Origin: Rhodamnia argentea
Lineage: Eukaryota > Streptophyta > Magnoliopsida > Myrtales > Myrtaceae
DNA length: 64,000 nt
Assembly (NCBI RefSeq): GCF_020921035.1
Contig: NC_063157.1
Location: 9,398,001-9,462,000, forward strand
Reading direction: 5' to 3'
In this document: positions 11,831 to 22,859 of the stretch, in pieces
How positions within the stretch are numbered: position 1 is the first letter of the stretch
Layout: every line of letters begins with the position of its first letter
Position numbers and translations under genes: made by a program
Notes under the pieces: model-generated
Seen by the model: the letters and a program-made list of their open reading frames with translations, nothing else
Database searches by the model: none
Told to the model about the DNA's origin: nothing

Positions 11831-13880
11831 AAACATACTACTATTACCAACATTTGAATATATCTAGACATATACCCACAAAATTCTGATCCTACGGTCG
11901 AACTTACCAATAACTAAAATTTCAATTTTCTCCAAGCTAACTCCGAATATTTGAGCTCTACTGGACTTTAGGGACTCGAGAGTAGTTGAAAGTAAAAGTG
12001 ATCCACGGGAAGACAACCCCACTCGATCCGCTTAGGATCAGAAAGCAAATGGGGTCATAGATCAAGGGCTAGTAGATACCGGGTTTGGACAATGTTTAGG
12101 AAAGCGAGAAAATGGTAAGAAATTAGGGCCTAGGGTTTATGCTTTTTGGGCTATAAATCTTGAATGTTCATTCTTAACTGTAGAGAGAGAATCTCAATCC
12201 TTGATTAAAGAGGAGTCGAAAATGACAGTGCACATCTTTTTTGGGCTTCATTTTCTATACCCACGCCAGCCTATTCTGTAAAGAGTTCATTAGATGCCAC
12301 CTTAATTCGTGCTAAAGATAGATCCATGACTATTCTACCACCTCAATTTAGACATTGGGTCATCGTTTTATATTTCCCTTCTGCTTGGTTTTCTTCTCCA
12401 TAGCATTTATTATCTCATGAAACTGGATAATCCACATTCCCGAATTAATTTATCAAATGTAACTACTGAGATAGGTAATTATTAGAATTTTCAGGTTTTA
12501 TTCCTCGAGCACTTTTGACGGATACCTCAAAAAGTAATAAATTAGGCGCAAATGACACAAGTCATCTGTGAGATCAAAGTCACTTGCATAGACGGCCTCA
12601 CCTATTTGCATAACCAGACATGTACACATTATCACTTGCGCATGCTCAAACGACGTGAGATTAAGCCTTTCATATCGCAATATATATATACACACACACT
12701 TAAATTAGTCAATTTTATAGTTGTATACGAGGAAAAAATCAAATTAAATTTCGACCTAGCAACTCTACTCTTATTTTTTCTTTGTTAGCACTGTCTTTTT
12801 GAACTTCTCTAGTTCTCTTCCATAAATTTCGGTATCAAAGTCCACGTGAATTATGTCTAGAGGAAAAAGGATAAGAGATGGACAAAAGCTGTTCAGATTT
12901 GACAAATGATGAAATACATGACAAAATAGATAATTTAATTATAAGGTCGTTTCGACCACAAAAAAAAAAAAAAAAAAATTATAAGGTCGTCACTACGAAA
13001 GCGTTTCCCCAAAATGGGCCCGATGGCTTGTAATAAGGAAATCTTCACGTGACATGAGCGTTCATGCCTCTACAAAATCCAAATCTTGTTTGATCCGAGA
13101 AGTCCACCGGGTGATGTCCCAAATGCAATAAATTTAGAATTAAATCGGTACAAGTTATTGGTAAAATATGATCGAATGGGATGAACAAAAGAATCGGACT
13201 CTGAGGCGTGATAGCATTCTCTTTAAGGAATTATTTGCCCCAAAACGTCATTAATGGTTACCGGCAAAAATCGTCCAGAATACAATAGAGTCTCAAGCGA
13301 GAATACTAAATATCAATTCTAATAATTCTCCAAGAACTCTCTAAAAAACAATTGGAAACGAAGGTTGTACTTCTCTTGTTTGAAAAGAATAAAAATTGAA
13401 GAAGAATAATAATGAAAATGAACATAACACTTGAATATACAACGAGAAACGAACACTTATTTCTTGTCCAAAAAATAGTTAATTCTCATGCAACTCTTCG
13501 TGTCCAAAACAGTTTATTCGATCACACCTTTTAATTTCCGAAAACAGTTTTTATATGCAAGATTGCAACTTTTCGAAGGTTTGAAACTGCTAACTCATAC
13601 GGATGTAATTATTCATGTCTAAGCTATCAAGTCTGAAGAGTTGTAACTATTGGACATAATTAATCAATTAAAGTTCAAAACTAATATTAAAAAACAATTG
13701 CAACTCCTAAGTGAGGAGTCACACTGTTTTGCCAAGATATTATAATCAAATTTCGCAAATCCTAAGTGTGCCTAACAATCTCGCATCCGCTCGCGGATAT
13801 AGTGAGGTCTAGCCCACTTGCCCATTTCTTTATTTTGAAATATTATAGTAGCCTTCTAATTAAAAAAGAGACTTGCATTG
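11831..13880. other. Intergenic DNA, no gene recognised
   Basis: AT-rich. It holds a TA/CA run near 12680-12700 and a poly-A run at 12961-12978 followed by a 20-base near-repeat of its left flank (TTATAAGGTCGT on both sides). No frame resembles a known protein. Confidence 0.5.
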
Positions 13881-13884
13881 TTCT

Positions 13885-14095
13885 TTCCATCCCATGTGAG
13901 ATTGGAAAAGATAACTTTTTGTTTGCTTTATAAACAAACTTCAACACAAGTATAACATGTCTAAGACTTTTTTGGTCATTTTCTCAATTGTGTATACGGA
14001 TAGTCTTGCAAAGTCCTTATCACAATTCTGATTGTTGGAGTTATCTCGCATCGGTTGTGGAAGGAATTGGTGATCAAGTTACAAATTTGAGGAAA
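13885..14095. repeat. Possible LTR retrotransposon fragment
   Basis: The phrase GTTGGAGTTATCTCGCATCG followed by GTTGTGGAAGGAATTGGTG (14034-14072) resembles the 5' start of many plant Copia LTRs (TGTTGGAG...CATCGG). A similar CCCATGTGAGATTGG lies near 13893. No primer-binding site, gag or pol was found, so it would be a solo or broken LTR. Confidence 0.3.
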
Positions 14096-14942
14096 AATTT
14101 CATTTTTTTAGCTAGCTTTTAGGATGAAAAAGGCCCAAAATCACCAAACACCGGTAGAAAAGCTCAATTTACCAACAAATCGATGTGTAAGAGGGACGAA
14201 ATGCCGTATTTTCAATGGCTATGCGGATTAAAAAAAAAAAGGCATTTTTTTTTATTGTCATCCTCAAACTCCCTCGTGATTTCGTACTCTTCGGCTCAAA
14301 ACGCGTGCTCTTCGAAAAAGGGTCTCTTTCGATTTTGCTTTGAGCACAGGAGCTTCTCCCACACGCTGGTGCGATCAAAGATGGCGATGTGTACCTGAAA
14401 TTGCGGGGGTTCCCGTCATGGGTGACGCAATCCCCCCCTTATTTGTTTTATCTTTATCTATTTTATTTGTTATTTTCTCATTCGCTGGAAAAAAAAAATT
14501 GTTTTTTTTTAATAATTAGAAAATGCGTCTGCGAATCCTTGTGGAGGAGGACATGTGACGAAACTTCGCGGTCGCGCACCCGCCAATAGAAATTGGTAGT
14601 AATCTGCTGATGAAATCATCGTGCAAGTTGTGTAAAATTCCATGCGTGAGGGGTTGTATCATTTGGTCTGAGTCGGCACATGACTTGCGGTAAACGGTTC
14701 GGACTCGACCAAATTATAGTCGCTTGATGAATAAAGAACGTATTCGCAACCCCGGATACATGAGAAAGAGCCTTGGTTAAGCCCGAGCCATTTGGAGAAG
14801 TTGTATTTAGATCCGCCAAACAAGTGGGTCGAGTCGAGTTTGAAAATGGTTCGGGGCCAAATTGATTCGTTCTTTACGTGATATGATTTTAGCGAGCCCC
14901 ACCCGACCCAGACTTCAACTTTTAGCAAATCTTCTCCTTAAA
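14096..14942. other. Intergenic DNA with no recognisable gene
   Basis: Mixed-composition sequence with several short open frames, none matching a family I can name. GGGGTTCCCGTCATGGGTGA near 14407 looks faintly coding but is followed by low-complexity T-rich sequence. Confidence 0.4.
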
Positions 14943-15105
14943 TACTTGCCTCTGAAGAATATGGTCGCCTCATGAACGGATTCGCCGAATTGATAGGGGA
15001 GCTCGGGTGCTTAGCCCTCACGCAGCACATGAACGACATGGAGACTTGGGTGAGCGTCGCATTGACGGACAGAAACAAAGATACTTTACAATTGGGAATT
15101 AGTTG
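14943..15105 (+). pseudogene. Orphan coding-looking exon fragment, unidentified
   Basis: An open frame from about 14949 reads through EEYGRLMNGFAELIGELG and continues to a TGA near 15103. At ETW it meets GTGAGCGTC (about 15050), a credible splice donor. Codon use and composition look more protein-like than the flanks, but no upstream or downstream partner exon was recognised. I cannot assign a family. A chance frame is possible. Confidence 0.2.
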
Positions 15106-15274
15106 ATTCCAAGGCCCATTTTATTTGACTTATTATAAAATATAAAATTTACCCCATTTCACAAAAAAGAATGTATTGGCCAATGGGTCATGTTGTTATT
15201 TGTTCATGTTGGAGATCATGGTTCGATTTTTTATGCGTGCAAAAGTTTGTTTTTAAGGGACTTTAGAAACTGGC

Positions 15275-15765
15275 CACTAGGGACTCGAGCATGGGCCCCA
15301 AGGTCCTACCCTAGCCTCAAATAGCCTCGACGGACTTGGGTCTGGCACCACTAACTTGGGTGAGGGAGCCAAGTACCTGGGTATGGCTGCCGGGGACCTA
15401 GGCATGTGCACTTAACCTGGCCTCGAGGGACTTGATTAGCCTTTGTGGACCCGTCCGCGGGGTAACTGGGGCTGACCTCGATAGAACCAAGCCCGCTTCA
15501 ATAGACCTCAATCGAGTACCATTGACTTGGGCATCAGACACTTGGGGACTCATGCACATGCACCGAGGTCCGGAGTCAAGCCATGAGGGACTCCGGCCGG
15601 ACCTTGTGGACATGGCACACGCAACGAGGTCTCCGACACAACTTCAAGAGACATGGGCCAGCCTCCATGGTCATGTTGGTCCACAATCGCATCAAGAGCT
15701 CGAGCATCATTGTGACAAAGACACTTAATGCTAAAATCTACCACTTCGAGACCACCGACCCGTGT
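15275..15765. repeat. Degenerate tandem repeats rich in GACTTGGG / GAGGGACT words
   Basis: The words GACTTGGG, CCTCGAGGGACTTG, GGACTTGGGTCTGG, GACTTGGGCATC and CATGAGGGACTCC recur every 30-60 bp across 490 bp, with interspersed GCCTCGA and CATGNNCA. The units are too diverged to set one period by eye. It is probably an old minisatellite or the internal repeats of a dead transposon. Frames through it are not credible genes. Confidence 0.4.
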
Positions 15766-16129
15766 GGCGAGGTAGGCGGCCCTAGAGCCAAGGGAGGGGG
15801 AGGAGAGTTGCTCCGATCCCGTGGATAATCGGAAGTGGAAGAGGACGAACACCATGGAGGGCATCACTCTCTAATTAAATGGGTTTGATATTGGGTTCTT
15901 TACAAACCCATTAGAATCCATCATTAATTGGGCTTCGCGTTATTAGACTCATTGCAATGCATATTTTAAATTTTAGCATTTCATATTTCACCCAACTCAG
16001 CAAATACGAGTAAATATATTTGTTGCGACCCATTTTGCCACCTTTGGCATTAATTACAAAGATTGAAAAAAACGAAAAGAAAAAGAAAGATGTACTCTAA
16101 AAAGCAAACGATAAAACAAAAAAAAAGTA

Positions 16130-17375
16130 GGGAAAAATTCAAAAAAGGGCCCGAAGTCCTCATGTTTTCTCAAATAAGGGCCCCAAGTGAACATTGTTTC
16201 AAAAAAGGGCCCGAAGTCCTCATATTTTCTCAAATAGGGGCCTCAAGTGAATACTATTTCAAATAAGGGCTTGAAATGGCCTTAAAATCTCAAAAAAGGG
16301 CCTGATTCAAGGGTATTTTAGTCTTTTTACTTATTTAGTTTTTTTTATTATAATTTTTGTTATCTGTTTCAAAAAAAAAAAAAAAGATGGTACCTTTTCT
16401 TGGATCCGGGAGCGTGAGAGCTTGCTTTGAACGGAGGCGGAGGAGCAATTGCAGAAGCACTCTGAAATGGCCTCTTTTGCATCGGATTAGCACTCGAGGA
16501 GCTCTTCGCGCCTTCAACCGCAAGAGGAGATGAGACGGGGTTGTTGCGATGCGAGAGCAGAGGTTCATATGGGGGCAAGAAGGGCTTGTAAAGCTCGTGG
16601 AGCTCCTCCAGAAAGATGCCTTTCCTGGTCTCGAAGGGCACCGAATCTGATCCTTCCACTGCAGAGAAGGGAGCGCAGGAAGCGGGTTCGAGGCGATGCT
16701 CCCTCGCCGATAACGCGGCGGCGGCGGCGGCGGTAGCGGAGGAGGAGGAGGAGGTTGTGCAGCCTCTGACCACCGCATGCAGATCCCGATCGACCTCCAT
16801 GGCCTCTCCGAAGCTCTTGAGGGCTCGCTCGGGCATTTCGAGGCGAGCTCGCACCAAAGCCGCCCGGGGACTCGCCGTCCGTCTCGAAGCTCTTGAGGGT
16901 GCCCCTCCCTTTGCCCCTCCCGCTTTGTGACCGGGCGACCCCCCACCAGCCGATGGGCGACGGCTGGCGACCCCCGATCCGGGCGGGGACCGCCGGCCTC
17001 ACCCGAGATCCGGGGAGAGGGCAGAGAGGCCCTCGCCTCGGCCGGCTGGGGCCGCCGGGGTCCCCGGCGACCCCGCCGGCCGCCGCGCCCGCCGACCCCC
17101 CACCGGCGGGCGGGGCGGCCACCTGGCGGGAGGGGCGACCCTCCTTTGTGCATATTTTTTTTTTAATCAAGAAAAAAAAAAAAATAATAAAAAAATTAAA
17201 ATGTGAAATAACCAAAATACCCTTTAAGCCGGACCCTTTTTTGAAACATTATAACCACTTCGGGCCCTCAATTGAAACGTCTTATATTACTTCGAGCCCT
17301 TATTTGAAACATAATTCACTTTGGGCCCTTATTTGAAAAATCAAGAGAAGTTCAGGCCCTTTTTTGAATATTTCC
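16130..17375. mobile_element. Foldback element, family A copy 2, with a possible captured exon
   Basis: The left arm (16130-16330) has about six units of the type TTTCAAAAAAGGGCCCGAAG / TCTCAAATAAGGGCCCC-like, spaced near 32 bp. The right arm (17225-17375) is the inverse (CGGGCCCTCAATTGAAAC, GGGCCCTTATTTGAAA, CAGGCCCTTTTTTGAATA). A GC-rich core of the family type lies at 16860-17150. Between core and left arm, 16390-16860 is unlike the other copies and looks exon-derived on the minus strand (see findings). No transposase was seen. Confidence 0.6.
16385..16827 (-). pseudogene. Possible captured gene fragment inside the foldback element
   Basis: On the minus strand a frame starts with MPERALKSFGEAMEVDRD, passes Ser/Ala repeats encoded by GGC/GGA runs, then reads GIFLEELHELYKPFLPPYEP, and ends at SKK with AAAAG|GTACCA, a plausible splice donor followed at once by T-rich sequence. 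It looks like a first exon plus the start of an intron. I do not recognise the family. Its origin by transduplication is inference. Confidence 0.3.
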
Positions 17376-17609
17376 CAAAAAAGTACATTGGAAATAGCTC
17401 AGTCCAAATCAAGAATAGACGGGTGCTGATGAGGGGCCACATTGGGCAAAGCAATAATAAACGTGCTGAAATGTGGGGTGTTAGATCAAAAAGTTATGAA
17501 CAGTAAAAGTTGTACATGTCTGAACGGAATCTGTGGAATCTTAAGTAATGTCATCATGTCAATTGTTCGATAACGACATGCTTGACTCATTAAGTTGGAC
17601 TATTACTTT
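17376..17609. other. Spacer between two repeat elements
   Basis: A short AT-rich stretch with no gene or repeat identified. Confidence 0.4.
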
Positions 17610-18129
17610 AAAAAAAAAAACCATAAACCTGTTATAATTATACCAATTTAATTTTAAATTTTTTTTATCAATTTAGTCTTAAATCTTTTCCAATTGTACA
17701 AATTCGGTCCATTTAACCGACGGGTATCGACGTGACAAATTTTTAATATTTTTTTAATTTTATATTTTGTTATAATAGTTTTTTTCTATCTGTTTTTTCT
17801 TTTCATTTTCTTTTGGTTTGCGTCGGCAGGAGGCTGTCAGGCCCTGGTGGAGGGCTTGTGAATCTAGCTACGGCTTGGCAATGGTCATGATCCCTCACCC
17901 AAGGGCCAGTGACCGGCAGAAGGGTCTTTGGGCCAACAAAAAAAAGGCATAAAAAATTATTCAAAAATAAGAGAATAATTTTAAATTTTTAACACGTCAA
18001 CAACGACCGGCCAAATAGACTAAATTGGCACAATTGCACAATATTTGGACTGAATTAGCAAAAAAAAAAAAGTTTAGGACTGAATTAGCATAATTATAAT
18101 AGATTTTAGGCCTTTTTTGATAATTTTTC
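17610..18129. mobile_element. Foldback element, family B copy 1
   Basis: The left arm reads ATAAACCTGTTATAATTATA then CCAATTTAATTTTAAAT. The right arm ends with GGACTGAATTAGCATAATTA and TAATAGATTTTAGGCC, the inverse. Further in, CCATTTAACCGACGGGTATC faces CAACGACCGGCCAAATAGAC. The core at 17825-17935 is GC-richer (GGCAGGAGGCTGTCAGG; CTCACCCAAGGGCCAGTG). There is no coding capacity. Related copies are at 41366, 42160 and 42346. Confidence 0.5.
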
Positions 18130-19005
18130 CTTTAAGTGCGATACAAGAATTGACGAAAACACTTCTTATCTTGCAATTCCAAGCCTAACCCTCCACCGAC
18201 TTGGATCGGATCGAATTGTTCCGGTCCATCCAATTGTCATCCATTCGTACCAAAAGCCTGGCCCATGAACGCCCCGTTGCTACTGTGTCCATCGTCCAAC
18301 ACTCATAGTCGCCGTCACCCGTTGTTCATGTAGGGGTTGACGATACAGGTGTCAATGGCGATTCCGATCGGGTCAGACTTTCATGATACCCGAGTCGAAC
18401 CAAGCCATTTGGGAGGTGCGCATGTTTTGACCTGAACTCATTTCGGGCCGGTTTGGTTGGAGTTGGCTATGTTACGAATTCACTCTATGTTTTTTTCTCT
18501 GAGGTTGTTGTGGGAGGCACATATCGGTACAATAGAATCGTATTGGGTCGTTTGCTTAGGCCCTTGGAGCTCAATTACATTATAGACAATGCCCCGTTGC
18601 ATCCAATGGGTTGACAAATTACGATCATTCAACCTTTGCATCAGAAAGATGCTCAGACTAAATCCTATGAACTCGAATAATTTTTTTCACCCCGTCAATG
18701 TACTGAGAATGAATATTAAGCATCGCCGGCGCCGCTAAAACCGAACCAACAGTGGACCCAAATCGCGATAAGCAACCGGCTCCTTGAAATGGTGGAGGTA
18801 CAATCGTGAACTGGATCTGGTTCCGAACCGGAAAATCCCGTCCCTGAAAGGGCAAGCCTCATTTGCTTCCGGATGAATCCGTGGAATTTACAACATGGAG
18901 ATCTTGAAACATGTCTAGGAAGGAGAGATACAGCTAAATAAGACAAATCTTTTTCTATTTACCCAGATTTCTTCTATGATTCTAAATGGCATTTGTCTGA
19001 ACTAT
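18130..19005. other. Intergenic DNA downstream of the transporter gene
   Basis: No gene recognised. The segment next to 19005 will include the 3' UTR of the minus-strand transporter. Words such as CGGGCCGGTTTGGTTGG (near 18446) are typical of plant repeats, but no element ends were found. Confidence 0.4.
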
Positions 19006-20569
19006 TCAATCCTCTTCATGAACCTCACCAATGTCACCATTGCTGAACTTGAGTATCTTCCTGGACTTGCAGAACCTCATCAGGAAGAACCACCCGATCC
19101 CGCCCACAGTCATGAGCCCGCTCACCAAGTACACAACCTTTGTGGCATACACCATGATCACCACCAAGAACCCGCACGGCACCAGGCTCAGCACCGCCAG
19201 CCACGGCAGGCTTAGAGGGACCCGGTACGGCCTCTTCAGCGCCGGCATCTTCCTCCGCAGCCATAGGAAGGACGCAAACTCCAGCAGCATCCCCAGGCTG
19301 TACAGGAAGTTGGCCGAAGATATGATCGAGGTGAAGTTCATGTAGGAGAACCCAAGGCAGATGGCCGTGGACAACAGGATCCCCAACCAGGGGGTGTCGA
19401 ACCATTTGGACCGGGCCGCGAAGACCCTTGGCAGCATCCCCAAATCCGCCATGCCCAGGAGCTGGAACGCGCTGCTGCTGAGCTGGGCCTCGAAGAGCCC
19501 GATCGCCGACAGGACCGCCCCGATCTCGAGCCATACCTTGAGCCACTTCCCGGCAATGATCTCTGCCGCGTCAGCCATGAACCCGGTCTCCCACTGGCTC
19601 TGGTCCACCAAGACGGAGCCGGTCACGGCGAAGAGCGGGATCAGGTAGGCCACGCAGGTGAAGACCACGGCCACTAGGAGGGCCACAGGGAAGGTCTTCT
19701 GCGGCCTGTCGACTTCCCCTGCCATGGTGCTGACATTGTCCCAGAAGTTGAGGTTCCAGAAGAGGGTGTTGAAGTACAAGTTCCAATCTTTCTTCACTCC
19801 CTTCTGTCCCAAGCTAAGCCATCTGCGACGAGCAAGAATTTAATGCATCATTACATCACTGGCATTTGAGAATCTGACCTAACTAAGTTACAATTCAGTA
19901 CAACGACGATATGTTACAGTAATTACCACGAACTCACCTGTGAGGCCGAATCTTTGGGATCGCGATTGAAGACATGACGAGGAAGGGCATCAGAGAAACA
20001 ATGCCCAACACGACGGCGGTGTAGCCCACGATCGTCAGGCCGGTGTAATTCAGGAAGGACAGCATCAGTGTGGATACCGCGATTGCGACGTTCCGCGGCC
20101 ACCCGGACTCGAAGACCGGGAACAGCTTCTTGACGTAGTCTATGCAGAGGACCGGGAAGGCGGCCACGTTGATCACGCCGCTCAGGAACTTCCACGTCCC
20201 CATCAGGGAGCCGAAGAGGGGCCCGAACGCCCGCTCCGCCCACAGCACGAACCCCCCGTTGCCGGGGAGCGCCGTGGAGAGCTCGGCCGTCACGAGGGCC
20301 TCCGGGATGCTCCAGATGAACGGGAAGACCAGGAACCCGACCAGGGCCAGCAGCGGCCCGGCCGCCTGGACCGCCGGCTCCTCCCCGTACGGGCCGCCGG
20401 CGACCTCGAAGTAGATGAGGAAGATGAGGGGGATGAGGGTCAGCGTCTTCCGGGTGCCCGCCGCCGGCGCTGGTCTGGCGTCGACGGGGAGAACCGCGGC
20501 GGCGTCCGGCCCGGGAGGGGACTTCTCCGGCGACGTTACAGGGGTCTGCCGCTGGATCTCGGGTTCCAT
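19006..20569 (-). CDS. Polyamine/amino-acid transporter, PUT (LAT) family
   Basis: Two exons, 19938-20569 and 19006-19822, joined across a 115 bp GT-AG intron at an Arg codon, give 482 residues. It is an APC-superfamily permease of the plant PUT/LAT group, predicted to move polyamines (and paraquat) with protons across plasma or endomembranes. The hydrophilic N-terminus (about 45 residues) is followed by [20 protein letters not shown], the family signature at TM1, then about 12 hydrophobic segments; exon 2 holds [16 protein letters not shown], also typical. The C-terminal tail is short and charged, ending HEED. Start at the ATG at 20569, close to a (TC)14 leader run. Which PUT paralogue it is cannot be stated. 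The CDS is GC-rich and intact. Confidence 0.9.
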
Positions 20570-20582
20570 GGGGGCGGGCGGG

Positions 20583-20610
<28 letters not shown>
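20583..20610. repeat. (GA)14 microsatellite in the transporter 5' leader
   Basis: A perfect dinucleotide run 14 bp upstream of the start codon (CT in the mRNA sense). Such leader runs are common in plants and recur before several genes in this window. Confidence 0.9.
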
Positions 20611-20613
<3 letters not shown>

Positions 20614-22649
20614 TTGTTGCTTGTTAGTCAGAGAAAGTGGGGATGGAGGAGGTTGCTCTCTTTCCCCATCCTCTCCCTCGACGACGGCGGAGGAAATACA
20701 GAGATGATGAGTCGAATTTTGGAACCTGGGCAAAAGATCTTCTTCCAAAGAAACGCCGAGACGAGATCATATGTGAACGACAACGACAAGTGTGAACCGA
20801 ATCGAAAGCAGAGAAATCCGCTTGTGGGAATCGAAATTGAACAACGATATTCAAAACCACGAGAATCAGTCATCTCCTCAGCTCCAGCTCACATCGAAGC
20901 AGCTGTAACATCATAATCCCAATCGGACTGAAAAGTCAAACCCATCATGAGACAGCGCCCGATTCTTCACTCCCTTGGTTGAAGAAAAGTTTCCCTTTTT
21001 GTCCATTTTTTGATAAATATTTTCCATTAATTTATTACATTTTATCATCATGAGGGAGTTGCCATCATAACAATAACATTCAAAACAAATGAACATAACT
21101 GAAAACAAGGAGAGAGGGGTGTTATATCGCGTTGGAGATAATTGAGATTCTCGTATCGATGTTCATTGGATTTTTATTGGGATTTCAAGACGGGAGGAAA
21201 ACAAATCAAGAGAATAACAGGTGGATCGTGAAATCCAGGCAAAATTTTTCAAACGATGAAAGTGTAAGAAATAGTTATACAGTATGTATCGATGTGGGTG
21301 ATAAATCCAAGAAGGAGTGCTTTTATAATATCTATCCATTTGAAGGAGGATAAATTGAAAATTAAAAGAGTAATTCGGAGAATTTGATGCAATCATTTGC
21401 TCGACAATAATTACTTCTAGTATTTTTTTTTTCTCTTTCTAAGCAGAGATTTACAAATTGCCACATTCATTGTACAAAATATATTCGTGGTATAGATTCC
21501 CCTATTGAGGAATCAAATTCAAATTTGGAAGCGATGGTTGCTGCGTAGAATCTAAGCAAGTGGGCAAAGACTTGTCAACAAGATTCGCTATTTCGATTCC
21601 GCCAACGGAGAATTGAAGATTCTCACGGGAATCTCTCTGGGTATATTCTGACCTCCGTTTTCGCATTGACTTAATACAAAATTGCACAAATTGATCAACA
21701 CGTTCGCTTCCTTTCAAGCACGCCGCTAGCTAGCAAAAGGGGTCCGACAGACGATGTCGATGATGCTGGAACATGAAAATCGTGGAATTATTATGACAAG
21801 AAAACGTGGGAAAATATCTTAGAAGTTAGAAGTCCAATTTCTACGAAAGCTAAATAATTAGGAAGACGACAACGGGGGACAAGCACGTGGGACAAAGCTT
21901 TGACTAAAGACGTAATAGAAATCAAATGTGAGCAGCTAACTTCGGCGGATCACATCAGGTGTCAATTGTTAAAACAATGTTGCCCCACTTACACGTGTAT
22001 GGACCCAATTAGTATACAAATGATCTACGGCCTTTGACCTCATATGCATTATCGACTCTGAATTTTTAATTAGCTCAACGTGGTCCATGAACTTTAGTAC
22101 AATATAAAATATCGCCCGCGAACTTTTAATTTGTTCAATGCGATTCCACTTACATATTCAATTTAGTTCTTAAACCATAGAAAGTACTTAATATTATCGT
22201 TCTATTAGTTCAAGTTAACTTGAATTTGTTTATTTTGCTTTCAATCCAGTAAGTTTGAATGGCGGACTAAAGAAAAGCACACGCGGATGGTCCGCCTAAG
22301 ATATTCAGTTCAAATCACGATATATTAATCCACATCATCAAATAAAATGGATAATTATTTTTTAAATTAAGTGCACATCATGCCCTCATTTAAGATAAAG
22401 CCCGCTCTAGATTCTCTTTTGAGAAAACGGCTCCACTCGATACCCGTAGTTCAAATTTAGTGCACATCATTAATGCTCAAAACCCCTGTTTTAAAGAAAA
22501 TTCATATAAATAAGTTTAGAATATAGTTAGGATAAGCCAATAGTTATACTTATAATATACATAAGAAAATAATTTAATGATAAACACTAATTAACAAAAC
22601 CTCCCTCGTCAAATATAATTAAAATATAAAATAAATATACACGTGTGTA
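20611..22649. other. Divergent promoter region between the transporter and the plastid membrane protein
   Basis: About 2 kb between two divergently transcribed genes. It contains the transporter 5' UTR/promoter (20611-20900) and AT-rich DNA. 22040-22180 has repeat-like phrases (CTGAATTTTTAATTAGCTCA; CGAACTTTTAATTTGTTCA, about 70 bp apart) that look like an old transposon fragment. No gene recognised. Confidence 0.5.
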
Positions 22650-22755
22650 TATATATTCCAAGTCCTAAGATATCGATGGTGATTGGGCCTTATGGGCTTT
22701 ACTATATATTTCAAGTCCTAAGATATCGATGGTGATTGGGCCTTATGGGCTTTAC
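22650..22755 (+). promoter_or_regulatory. Duplicated 53 bp promoter module with TGGGCC motifs
   Basis: Two direct copies, 22650-22702 and 22703-22755, differ at only about one base. Each carries GATTGGGCCTTATGGGCTTT, i.e. a TGGGCC and a TGGGCT word (site II type, bound by TCP factors in plant housekeeping and organelle-protein genes). The array ends 104 bp before the ATG of the plastid-type gene at 22860 and just before its CT-rich leader. Function is inferred from motif and position. Confidence 0.6.
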
Positions 22756-22826
22756 CTGCGCGCATATGCGAAACGACGTAGTCCAGCATTTCCTCTATGG
22801 AAAATCTCCCGTCTCTTTCCACCCCA

Positions 22827-22850
22827 CTCTCTCTCTCTCTCTCTCTCTCT
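22827..22850. repeat. (CT)12 microsatellite in a 5' leader
   Basis: A perfect CT run ending 9 bp before the start codon at 22860. Confidence 0.9.
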
Positions 22851-22859
22851 CCCAGAAAG

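Noticed and set aside
16530..17336. Plus-strand and other antisense frames across foldback copy 2
   Set aside because: Open because of GC-rich triplets in the core; Arg/Pro/Gly-rich and not conserved between copies.
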